Below, piece by piece: positions 27,094 through 40,382 of a stretch of 64,000 bases of DNA. Both the position numbers and the translations under genes were made by a program. Under the pieces are notes generated by a model, which ran no database searches, had not been told where the DNA came from, and was given only the letters and a program-made list of their open reading frames with translations. Location: assembly GCA_022376515.1 (NCBI GenBank), contig WTXI01000060.1, forward strand, positions 62,001 through 126,000. The letters are read 5' to 3'. Position 1 is the stretch's first letter. Every line of letters starts with the position of its first letter. The stretch is from Lactifluus volemus. Lineage: Eukaryota > Basidiomycota > Agaricomycetes > Russulales > Russulaceae.

Positions 27094-29080
27094 AAGAACT
27101 TCATCCTCCAACAACAATTGTGCAATATCATGATGTCCACCTGCTGACGCCTCCTGGGACGCAATCCGGCCCTCATAGTTCCGCACATCGATACCACTCA
27201 CGGGCCGCGCAACTAGAGATTGTACAACGTCCCGATGTCCTTCTCGTGATGCTAGATGTAATGCGGTCTGTCCAATGTCATTCTGGGCATTGGCATCCGC
27301 ACCACGGTCAAGGAGGAGCTCAGTTATTTCGACACGTCCCGCTTGCGATGCTAGATGTAATGCGGTCCGACCACCGTTATCTCGAGCATTCGTCTCTGCA
27401 CCACGTTCGAAAAGGAGCCGAGTAACTTCGAGGTGCCCTCCTTGCGATGCCAAATGTAAAGGAGTTCGGTCACTCCCATCCCACGTATCAACATATACCC
27501 CACGGTCCAGGAGGAGCTGAACAATTCCGAGATGTCCTTCTCGCGATGCTAGATGTAATGGGGTCTGACCACTGGCATCCGGGGTATTCATATATGCGCC
27601 ACGATCGAGGAGGAGCTGAATGATATCGAGGCGTCCTCCTTCTATCACCGAGTGCATTGGAGTCCGCTTATTCTCATCCCGGGCATTCGGATATGCTCCG
27701 TGATCGAGGAGGAGTTCAGCAACTTCGAGACATCCATTTTGCGAGGCCAAATGAAGTGGGGTCTGCTGACTTCCGTCTCGGGAGTTCGGATATGCGCGAT
27801 GTCTGAGAAGAAGCTGAGTAACTTGAAAATGTCCGCCTCGTGATGCCACATGTAATGGAGTCTGGCCGCTGTCATCGCGGGTATTCGCATTTGCGCCGTG
27901 CTTGAGAAGGAACTCAGCAACGTCAAGACGTCCATCTTGTGACGCAGTATGCATGGGGGTTCGTTCGTTCGCATCGCGTCTATCCACGTTTTCGCCACGC
28001 TTGAGGAGGAGCTCAGCGACTTCATGACACCCTTCTTGCAACGCCCAGAGCAATGGAGTCCTACCGCCCTGATCCCGGATGTTCGTATTTTTGCCATGCT
28101 CGAGAAGGAGTCGAACGACGTCAAGATGCCCTTCTTGCAACGCCCAAACGAATGGGGTTCGGCCACCTCTGTCCTGGGCATTCGCATCTGCACCGCATTC
28201 GAGAAGGAGTTCTGCAACTTTGAGGTGATCTTCTTGTAACGCCCAATTCAATAGGGTTCGGTTGCCCACATCGCGAGCATTCACATCCGCGCCACGCTCA
28301 AGGAGGAGCTGAGCGACTTCGAGATGCCCTTCTTGCAGCGCGGAATGCAAAGGGGTCCGACTACTCGAGTCCCTGGCATTTACAATCGCGCCGTGCTCGA
28401 GGAAAAGCTGAACGGCTTCGATGTATCCCCCTTGCGATGCGCAATGCAAAGGGGTCTGCTTGTTCTTGTCTTCAGCATTCGCATCTGCGCCCCGCTCGAG
28501 AAGGAGCTGAGTGAGTCCTAGACATCCTCCTTTCAGTGCCACATGCAAAGGAGTCCGTCCGAGAGAATCCCTGGAGTCTACATCTGCCCCACACTCAGGC
28601 TCGAGGAGGAGCTGAGCAAAATCAAGACGTCCCTCTTGCAACGCCCAATGCAACGGACTACCATGATTCCCACCCGTCCCGTTTACATTTGCGCCACGCT
28701 TAAGGAGTAGACGAATGGCCTCGAGGCGTCCTCCTTGTAACGCCCAATGCAACGGAGTCTGGCCACTCCTATCCGAGGCATTTGGATCTGCGCCACGCTC
28801 AAGAAGGAGCTGGGCGACTTCGAGACGTCCTTCTTGTAGAGCATAATGTAATGGGGTGTGGCCACTGTTATTCAAGACTTTCACGTCTGCACGATGGTCA
28901 AGAAGGGACTGAACAACATCGAGATGTCCTGCTTGGGAGGCATAATGTAATGGAGTTTGGCCACTGCTATCCTTGGTTGTCACATAGTGTGTCCTTTTCT
29001 CAAGAAGGAGCTGAACAACATCGAGATGTCCTCCCCTCGAAGCCAGATGTAACGCGGACCCGTTGTTCCCTAATGAGCTA
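27094..29080 (-). repeat. Ankyrin repeat array of NLR C (99-bp period)
   Basis: About 20 repeats, open throughout even though the gene is split upstream. They correspond one-to-one with those of B. One repeat has an extra Pro-Glu pair (LLLEPECGAD). Confidence 0.9.
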
Positions 29081-29110
29081 TATGAAATTTGTTGCTGTAC
29101 AATTTTGACA

Positions 29111-29561
29111 TGTTGAGACGGGCCGGTAGCGCGGGAACATTCCCGGGCAGTACGGACAGTGTCACGGACCGGATCTAACCGGTCCAAGCGTACAATGTAG
29201 ATATTCGTAGATAATTGATTAATACATTCTTTACCATTGTGCACGCTCCCTATTCTCTCAGAAAGGACAATGATGGCATTATGTTTATTGTACATCTATT
29301 GTATGAGGCCCTAGGCCAATGCACGCTCCTTCTATGTATTTAAAGGACATTTCCCAGCTGCTATCACTTCAGTCTCTTACACATCGACTGAAGTGAGTAT
29401 TACGATTACATCATCTTTTACCTTATTTGGACTCACGCGACTTTTACTTAGCGCTATCTTATCTAGGTAAATTATGATTATGAAATATAGTCTCTTACAC
29501 ATCGACTGAACGCTATCTTATCTAGCGTTATCTAATCTACCTCAGCCGCTGCTTTTCATCA
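29111..29561 (+). mobile_element. Solo LTR of a retrotransposon, 5-bp TSD
   Basis: The element begins TGTTGAGACGG and ends TTTTCATCA (TG...CA) and is flanked by TGACA at 29106-29110 and 29562-29566. Removing the element and one TGACA restores the reading seen in copies A and B. Inside are a TATA-like TATGTATTTAAAGG (about 29334) and two copies of GTCTCTTACACATCGACTGAA, 119 bp apart, typical of a promoter/R region. No integrase or reverse transcriptase is present, so it is a solo LTR left by recombination. Orientation is inferred from the TATA-like motif. Confidence 0.88.
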
Positions 29562-32248
29562 TGACATGTCCCAATGCAGATGCCACGGTCAACGGGGAGT
29601 TTCTTTGGAGGCCGTCAACGCCGCTTCCGTACCGAGTGTTGTAAGCGAACGTCTCCACGTCTTTGTCTTTGTAACCATAGATAGTCGGATAATGTAAGGA
29701 GGTCCCGTTGACCTGCGATGTGGTTGTTGTGCGGAGGTGGGGGGGCGTGTTTCCATATAGATTGAATGCAGAGATCCAATATGTAAAATGCTGCTTTGTT
29801 GGATCAAGGAGAAGTTGGATATCTCTTTGGGCAGTACTTTCGAGAAGTTGTGGTACATTCTCTGATTGGATATGGTCCACCCAGTACCGGGCAGTATAGT
29901 TAGCCAGAGGAAAGTTCCTGGCGCTTTCCTTGGTGACCTCCCCGTCCAGGGATAGTAAGAGCGCCAGAGAAGCTTGCACGATCACGTGATGCGTATGACC
30001 CAAATCAAGCTGGCGACGGGAACTTCCGCTTCCTGTTTTGACAAGGGTGCGGGATACCAAGAACTCCTTCACGGAGGGATGAGTAAATTGGACAATCTTT
30101 GATCCATTTACTTCGACGGTGGAGAGTAGACCAGAGCACATCGAAAGTGAGGCTTCCTCTGGGTCCTTTGGGCGCCAACCCGCCTTAGGGATGGATCCTT
30201 CACGAAGGTCAAGCGCGAGAAACTCTGCGAGCTCCTCAACAAGAAGGGGGCGAAAAGACACCAGAACGCATCCCAGGAGAAAGCGGGCACTGTCCCAATG
30301 AGCGCTGGGAATTTCTTCTAGCGCCTGCTCATATACGCTACCGAGCGTCTCCGGAACTTCACCAAGATTTCTCTGGATGCATTGCGAGAAACAGCTGGGG
30401 AGGACGTCCAACTGACACGAAATCCATCTAAACCTGTGTTATGAGTATCAGCAATCATTCCCAGGCATCCGCGGACCATCGCCTTACATTCCGTCACCTT
30501 TTTCCAAAACCAGGTCGGTGACCAGTTCTTTGTCCTCCACCGCCCAGTTCCGCACCCCCGGTTTCGAGCCAAAAATAGACTTGACATACTCGACAATCTC
30601 CTCCTTTTGTCCTGGCTCATCGTGAAGCGAAATGGAGTGAAGTGCTAAGGGAGAAATGACAGTCGTGACGTCAAATTCGGGACGACTACTGACACAGATG
30701 TGGAGATTTGGAAGATGTAAACCAACAAGCTCCTCCACAAAAATCAGGACAGCTTCACGGGGAGGAAGACTGCCAGAAGATTTTGGACATCCATCAATGC
30801 CGTCGAGAATGATGTAGATTTGGGCCTGTCCTGGGCAACTCAGCATATTCTTTAGACACTGCGTTAGCGCTGCGTCACTAGGATGCTTTGATCCACGACG
30901 GTGGGCAGAATAGAAATCGGAAAGTATCTTCAAGTACGACTCGGATTGATCGTAAAGTTGGAAAATAAGGGAGGTGAGTAAGCCCCGGAGGCCCTTCTTT
31001 TTGTCATCGCTCCGGTCAAAATAAAAGAAGGCTAGTGAAGCCTGTGAAGCCCTGCGCATGCGATCGATCTCCTCTACGATTGCAGAACTGGTTGATAGAT
31101 GAAGTCCCATAACGAAAACTAGTCGAATGGAAACATACCATAGGATGGTCTTTCCACAGCCCACTACGACGGGGAGATCAGTCACTCGCTATCATCATAA
31201 TCACGAGACGCACGTTTCCCATGAATCAATAGGAGTGAGCCACATGATTTCCATTCGGCGAAAGTGTCACCTTGGATGAACCACTGGCACGCCGAGGTTC
31301 CATCACGGTGAGCCTTCAACGCGATGTCGTGATTTTCACATGGATCGGGAGGGGACAACCATGATTGAATGGCTTCCTGGAACTGCTCACCTGTGGGACA
31401 ATCTCAACGTCTGTGGAGTCAGTATCGGGAAATAACTAACGTTTCGAGTCGTTCATGCCGATCGCAAATTCTTGCATGATCGCTGACATCCCATCAGAAA
31501 AGAAAAAAAAGTAACATTCCCTGTTAGTCGAGCGTACCTAAGGCCTCCCGGACACTGTCTGTAGATGACTTGCATTCTGATCGAGTAAACGTTCAGAAAA
31601 CTGCGAGTCATGATAAACAAAAGTCAAAAGTTACTCACCGTCCATAACGACCCTCATATTCTGGACAAGACCATAGACAGCCTGGAATGTCTGCGCCGCA
31701 GTTGTGCGAGCCTCGTCTTGGGTGAGTTGATCGACCCTCTGGAGCAGAGCCTCAACTTCATCCCTTGCTACAACTTCATTCCCTGCTACAATCTTCTCCC
31801 TTGTTTGTTTGACTGCGAAAGCGAGCGTGGAGAGTAGTTCAACCAATATTTTCACGACTATCTCTGTCATAGCCGCCGTAGGAGGTATTTTGATATAGAT
31901 GTCGAGCCGCAGAAGGAAACTAGTGATCGAATCGATCAGATTCACGAGTCCTTGTGGGTGTCCGTCGTAGCCCCCACTCTGTATCGCAGCAACATGACCG
32001 AATACACGTCACAAAGACATACATACGACTGAGGGAAATCATCGCACCTTGTCACCGTCTCGGGATTCATCAAAGGCTTGTGCCTGCTCCTGAAGAAGGG
32101 AAATGAGCGACCCAAAAGAGTCGCATGTTTGGAGTTGAAGCGCGAGTGGATGTTGGTCGAGATCTGTCCCCGGCGTCCGGCCCGCGTATTCCTTGCAGGC
32201 AGCCTGAAAAAGTGCTTGAAAAACGGAAGATTCAGAAGGAGTACTCAT

Positions 32249-32919
32249 ATCACTCTGGAGCTGAGATGTAGCGGTAGAGGTTTGAGTGAGGTTGGGTCCA
32301 CCACGTTATCGATTCGATACGACATCGAGAAGCATGCCTGGGCGCAGAGCGCAGACTTGCCAGCGTCAGTGACACGTTCCAATCTTCCTACGTACTAACG
32401 CAAATGTAGTGATAGACGCTCGTTTGATGCTTCTCCAGACTGACGTTTTTGGTGGCAGGTAGAAGAGATTGAACGACATTTCATGTTGGTTTAGCCCGGG
32501 CCAGTCGACTGGCCAAACCATCCACTTGGGGCGTATATTCTTACTTGGTCAGAGACCTTATCTCTTGTTGCGCACGGAACTGTTCAAGGGGACATGTGAA
32601 AGGTGATTGACCGATAATGATAGTGAAACCTAGGAGAGTCGAAGACAGGATATGGAAAAGTTGATCGAAGCATGAGTAAGACAGCGCCGAAACCATGAGT
32701 GCATGACCGAGCCTCAGTTATGTTGCGTAGACAAAGGGATAATTCTATGAGAATACTTGATTCTCGCAAACTTGCAGTGGTCGGATGCGCCATGGACTGA
32801 ATAGATTCAGTATTTCGGCACACCATACATTACATGAAAGATCTAATTCTTGAGTAGTCACAGAATCACAGGCCAGAGAGACATATCGATCCAACAAAGA
32901 GTAACTGCTGAGCGTCCTA
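32249..32919. other. Intergenic region, NLR C promoter / CDC48 3' UTR
   Basis: 670 bp between the NLR C start and the CDC48 stop; both genes are on the minus strand. Most of it is repeated upstream of NLR B. A segment of about 60 bp (32800-32860) is absent from that copy. Confidence 0.6.
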
Positions 32920-35848
<2,929 letters not shown>

Positions 35849-36012
35849 GTTGAAAGTGAGAGAGAATAAAAGGGAAGTTTGAGTGTACGTCGACTTTATA
35901 GTCAGTGAGCAAAAGGGACGCGCGGCCTTGAGAGGGACAGGATCTCTGACCGTGAGAAATAAAATGTTACTGGGACGTTCTCGACTATTCTAAGCCTCCT
36001 AATTAACCTATC

Positions 36013-36888
36013 TTACATTTCCTCCTCTTCAAACGGGTCCTCTACGGGGTAATCACCTACTCTTACCTTGTCTGGTCGTACAAATACTCCAAATTTGGGG
36101 GCACATGTAAAATATCGCTTTCCGTCAACGGACCCATCATTCCTCCCCATTGGTTCATCGTATTCAATCCCAACCCACACTCCTCCTGCGCTAACAAACT
36201 CTGTAGTGCCAACGAATCGCACCGTGCCACGCTTGTGTAAACCTGGTTCAGTCGACTCGACCTCACATCGAGACCCGATCGGGATGTCCGGTGTGACCAC
36301 CGGTGCGGGTGTCGACTGGGTCTTTTCGGAGAAGCGGCCTACTTTCTGTCGTTGTTTGTAGGCGAGGACCGAGTCTGGACAACTCGAGTATTAAGATTTG
36401 GGAAGTGGGCCAGATCTGATACCGCACCTTGTCGAAGTGCGTACTGCTCATCAGAGAGTTCAAACTTTTCAACACCGGTGAGATCCGTTAATTGGCCGGT
36501 GAGTGTTGTCGACGGATTGGTATCCACTACCTGGGTCGTTGTAGATATTAGCCTCTTGCGCTGAACGCGAAACCTGCGCCCTCACTTTAAGTATCTGGAA
36601 GTCTGTGGGAGTATAGAAGCCGAGTGATCGCTGATCGTCATCAAGAACTTTTGTGGGTTGCAAATCTGCATCGTCGTTATAGATAGCCAATTGTTGGTTT
36701 CCCACCGGGATGCCTGTGATCAGCTCGATCTTTTCCTACAAGAAAAAAAAAAAATGTCAGATTTTGGAAGGACAAAGGATTATGATGATACGAGAGACCT
36801 TGAGCTTAAAGATAGGGATGTGAAGGTCAAATCGACGTTCTGAGTAGGTGTCGAGAGAGGAGAGGAAGAGAGAGACGAAAGCGGACAT
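36013..36888 (-). CDS. ALF1: Tubulin-folding cofactor B (CAP-Gly protein)
   Basis: Chaperone that binds alpha-tubulin in the cytosol (yeast Alf1, S. pombe Alp11, human TBCB). A ubiquitin-like N-terminal domain ([46 protein letters not shown]) is followed by [12 protein letters not shown] and [15 protein letters not shown]. The C-terminal CAP-Gly domain contains [32 protein letters not shown] and FVRPDKV. It ends in EEEEM, an EEVEF-like tail as in other TBCB proteins. Four introns fit. Two bases of a CT run appear to be missing near 36855 in exon 1. The gene is divergent from the DGAT2 gene. Confidence 0.92.
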
Positions 36889-37141
36889 TTTAAAGAGAAG
36901 AGACTTGAATGAAGATAATTAGCCTCGGCGGACTAAGGAGAATGACGTCATTTACTCACATTTCACACCCCAATTAAAGTGAGTATTGATGAACTGAGCA
37001 CCCTCACACACGGCGGCGGGGCCGAGTCTGTGATTTGCGTGCCGACTGGATACCCGAGTGCATTGAGACATCCCCATTCCGGGTTCACCCTCTTCACCAC
37101 CCTCTTTCACGAACACAACTACCACGACTCTACCCGCCACC
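36889..37141. promoter_or_regulatory. Bidirectional intergenic region, TBCB / DGAT2
   Basis: 253 bp between divergent ATGs, with the last 60 bp before DGAT2 rich in CA/CT. No specific element is recognised. Confidence 0.45.
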
Positions 37142-38943
37142 ATGCCCGGGAATCCGGACTTGTCGAACTCCAACCGCACGCTCTCCGCCTCTTCACTCAG
37201 AGACCGCCTTTCAAAACTATCAGTCACGCCCTTACGGCCCGTAGCCGCCCTTCAAGCGCATGTCGAGTACGTTACATTCCCCGGATTGACGCTTTGGCGC
37301 CTAAACCCACATCTTCCTCTCCCTCCTTCATAGTTTTGTCCCTGCCAAGATCCCTCGAGTCCGTCGGCTACAGACCGTCGCTGTCGCATTATGGACAACC
37401 ATGGCCCCTATTTGTGTCTTCCTCACATTTTTTCTGCTGTGCGTATTCCCTCTTTCTCGTACCCCACGCCCTGACGTGCGGCGGCGGCTTGTAGCTCGTA
37501 CCCACCCTTGTGGCCTTTCATCCTCATGTATATCATCTGGATTCATATCGACTCGGCACCTGAATATGGAGGACGTATGTCACCTTGGTTCCGGAGCATT
37601 CGCTTTTGGAAGTTTTTCGCAGAGTACTATCCAGCGTCGTATGTTCCTCTCTTCCTGTGCTGCCCTGAACCCTGATAGAGCTCGACCTCGTTTAGATACA
37701 AAAAGGTAACTACACCTCTTGCTTCTGGGTTTATAAGGTTCTAAATAGTTCCCAGGAATGTGACCTCCCGGCGGATAGACCTTACTTGTTCGGTTATCAC
37801 CCTCATGGTGCGTCCGTGTCTCACCTGCATACACTGGTTCTAAGTTGCGCGTCTATTCCCAGGCATCATTAGCATGTAAACTTTCTTCCATTTCCTCATA
37901 TTCCCCAACCGTACTCAGCTACGATTGCCAAGGGGTGCCATGTGCAACTTTGCCAGCGACTCGACCGGCTTCTCGCGTGGCTTCCCAGGCGTGCGCCCGC
38001 ATCTCCTAACCCTTACTTCCAACTTTACGATCCCAATTTACCGCGACATTTTGCTGTTTTTGGGCGTATGTTCCGTATCAAAGCGTTCGTGTGAGAGTAT
38101 CCTACGCAAGGGAAACGGCTCAGCGATCACCATCGTTGTTGGTGGTGCTGCCGAAAGTTTGAGCGCACACCCTGGAACCGCGGACTTGACGCTGAGGAGA
38201 AGGTGCGTCGGTTTGTTCGGTGCGGTTTGATCCTACGAGTGTCGACTGGTGGCTATGCTACTAGATTGGGATTCATCAAACTTGCGATTCGAGAAGGGTA
38301 TGTCTCTTACCCTACTGGGCTGTTTCTTTTTGTGTTGATATCACGCCGTGTAGCGCGGACCTTGTACCGGTGTTTTCGTTTGGCGAGAATGACGTGCGCG
38401 CTCTCTCACCCTTCGCCCTGCGCTACCCTTATGACTGTGATTCTACCGTTTTAGATATACCAGCAAATGCCAAATGAGAAGGGCACAACGCTGTACAAGA
38501 TTCAGAAGAAATTTCAAAACATCTTTGGCTTTACCCTCCCTTTGTTCCATGGACGCGGGATACTCAACTGTGAGTTTATCCAGCCATCTTGTCATATTTT
38601 GCCGAAATTGACCATGTTGCAGATAACTGGGGCTTGCTTCCGTACCGCAGACAGATCATCGCAGTCAGTGAGTCTCAGTCGCTCTCATGTCAACAACGAA
38701 CAACGGATCTTAATATCACCTAACAGTTGGCCGTCCCGTTCATGTTCAAAAGACGGACAATCCAACCGTCGAACAGATCAGAGAGGTGCAAGAGGCGTAT
38801 ATCGCGGAACTTATGCGGTGAGTGGTGTACACACAGCCTCGCTTCCAAAGCCTTTGATCAGTGTATCGATTCGAAGGATCTGGAACAAGTACAAGGATGA
38901 GTTTGCACGTACACGCCGACGGGAGCTCAACATTATTGACTGA
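37142..38943 (+). CDS. DGA1: Diacylglycerol acyltransferase, DGAT2 family
   Basis: ER/lipid-droplet enzyme that makes triacylglycerol from diacylglycerol and acyl-CoA. After a Ser-rich leader there is a hydrophobic hairpin (TTMAPICVFLTFFLLC; LWPFILMYIIWIHID), then WKFFAEYYPA. The family's YLFGYHPHG active-site block comes next, then FPGVRPHLLTL, FLGVCSVSKRSCES, IVVGGAAESL, a VFSFGEND block and the C-terminal RIWNKYKDEFARTRR. About ten introns fit. One small indel is likely near 37690, where a stop would otherwise appear just before YLFGYHPHG. The gene symbol reflects the family rather than a proven orthologue. Start at 37142, which has a CCACC-ATG context. Confidence 0.9.
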
Positions 38944-39182
38944 AGCCAGTCATGCTTGGCGGGTGTGCGTACGCCGAAGATGCATATACATACCTGCACA
39001 CGAATTTTACGCAACTGTACTCTTCTTTTCTCTCATTCGGTCCCTTTATTTTGCATTCCGATCACTTGGTCACCAGCGGTAGAGATAGATTACTGTAACA
39101 AAAAAGTACGAGCTAACCCACTGTTTCTATCTTAAAAAAAGTCAGGGAATTCGTGCGAGGTACGATATTTCCCATGATCTAA
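38944..39182. other. Convergent intergenic region, DGAT2 / thioesterase
   Basis: 239 bp between two gene 3' ends. Nothing else is recognised. Confidence 0.4.
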
Positions 39183-40097
39183 TCACTTCATGCGTGCGAG
39201 GACAGGAGTCCAAAGGTCGTCACCGGGGTCACACCTTGCCTGCTTGTCATAGTCATACCACGTTATCACGCTCGTCGAGTCCGCGACGATTGCACGCTGT
39301 GTGTACGAGAACGCGCAGGCGTGCAGCAAGAATTGCGTACGTGCACGCTTAGGGTCAGACTCGGGCGCAGGCTTGTGGGCGATCAGCAACTGTTTTCACA
39401 TAATAAGTTAGTAAGTTCACCCCATGGACATTGGATCGGGAACACCCACCGTATCGGGGTATCGTACTGGTCGACGAAAGTTGACCGCGATCGACTTGAG
39501 AATGAAGGATATGCCTTGCGCGCGGAGGAACGCGTCGGATCTAGCGGGCCCGCCAAGCTCATGGCCGATGGAGGATATCCAATGTATGCGTCCCGATTCG
39601 AAGAAGCGAACTGGTCGAGAAAGTTTACGGTGGCGTAAGCCAGGGGCATATTTTATATTACCGGTGACCCAAGCAGGGGAGAGGAGGTAAGACAGAGTAC
39701 GCACCATATTTTACGTTATTGACGTGTCTGGGTAGATAGGGTGTGAAATAGAATGGGAGGGGGGGAGGAGGCCGACGTACTGAAAGGCATCATGATCGCC
39801 CCAGACTATGGGTTGTTCCCAGAAGCTGGCAGAATCAAAGCCGCGATCCTCAAAGTATATGCGGCCCTCTTTTGCAGCTGTTGATAGTGCTGGTGTACTT
39901 GATTGCTCGTCGGATGGGGAAGCGGGTCCCTGAGAACCCTCGGGAATATGAAACGGAGATGTGGGATCACGAAAGGCCGCCTGTAGGTCCTGTCGGGGAC
40001 GAGGAGTGTCAGAGGAGTAGACAAGATACAAGCGATGTTAACCTGCACGGATCGATGAATAACTCCTCAGATGACGGATGATAGTCCTTTTCAGCAT
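39183..40097 (-). CDS. Hotdog-fold thioesterase-like protein, possibly mitochondrial
   Basis: 4HBT-type hotdog protein of the fungal thioesterase-like family, expected to hydrolyse acyl-CoA thioesters. The signature WGDHDAFQHVNNVKYVRFFESGR is assembled from three exons, giving the family's D-x-HVNN motif. It continues with FILKSIAVNFRRPVRYPDT and a last exon LLIAHKPAPESDPKRARTQF to VITWYD. The N-terminus from 40097 (MLKRTIIRHLRSYSSIRA) is basic and Ser-rich like a mitochondrial presequence; an alternative start lies at 40151. The join between this leader and DLQAAFRDPTSPFHIPEG near 40010 is out of phase by one base, so the N-terminal exon boundary is uncertain. Divergent from the next gene. 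Confidence 0.8.
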
Positions 40098-40382
40098 TTC
40101 CTGCACCTGGCAAGCAAATCCAAGAATTTGGCGCGAGCGCGACGACATCATAGTAAATCACGTGATGATAACGTATTAGTCTAAAGGACCGACTTGGATT
40201 GAATTCCACAGGTTGAGTTTCTTTCTCCCAACCACCACAGTCCAGGCGACTTTTTCACACTTCCTACTAGCGGCTGGTTCGCCCTTCGACTTGATCCATC
40301 TTTAAGCTTTGTTTTTTTTGCTTTGCTGTTCCGAAAATTTCACTCTCGCCCTACTTGCTCGCTCCTTGTCGCTTGCTCCACT

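Larger units (their letters stand above)
27091..32248 (-). pseudogene. NLR-like STAND gene C, split by a solo LTR
   Basis: Same architecture as B and closely similar to it. Exon 1 starts at 32248 (SSVFQALFQAACKEYAGRTP). The Goodbye-like exon is about 31640-31985, Walker A GKLGCGKT is near 31150, Walker B IILDGIDGCP (Glu-Cys changed to Gly-Cys) near 30795, HICVSSRPEFD follows, and the winged linker runs to 29570. There a 451-bp LTR plus duplicated TGACA interrupts the frame; the upstream half reads a stop at 29542 inside the LTR. The ankyrin array resumes at about 29105 and ends at TAA 27091. The two halves could be expressed separately, but the original fusion cannot be read through. Other local changes are an 18-bp duplication near 31775 and a two-residue insertion in one ankyrin repeat (about 28605). 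Confidence 0.85.

Noticed and set aside
29106..29569. 8-bp TGACATGT duplication suggesting a hAT DNA transposon
   Set aside because: No terminal inverted repeats are present. Shifting the boundary gives TG...CA ends with a 5-bp TGACA duplication, which fits an LTR much better; the extra TGT match is the LTR's own start.
36979..37494. 171-codon frame overlapping the DGAT2 5' region
   Set aside because: It runs out of frame through exon and intron sequence of the DGAT2 gene and has no homology of its own.
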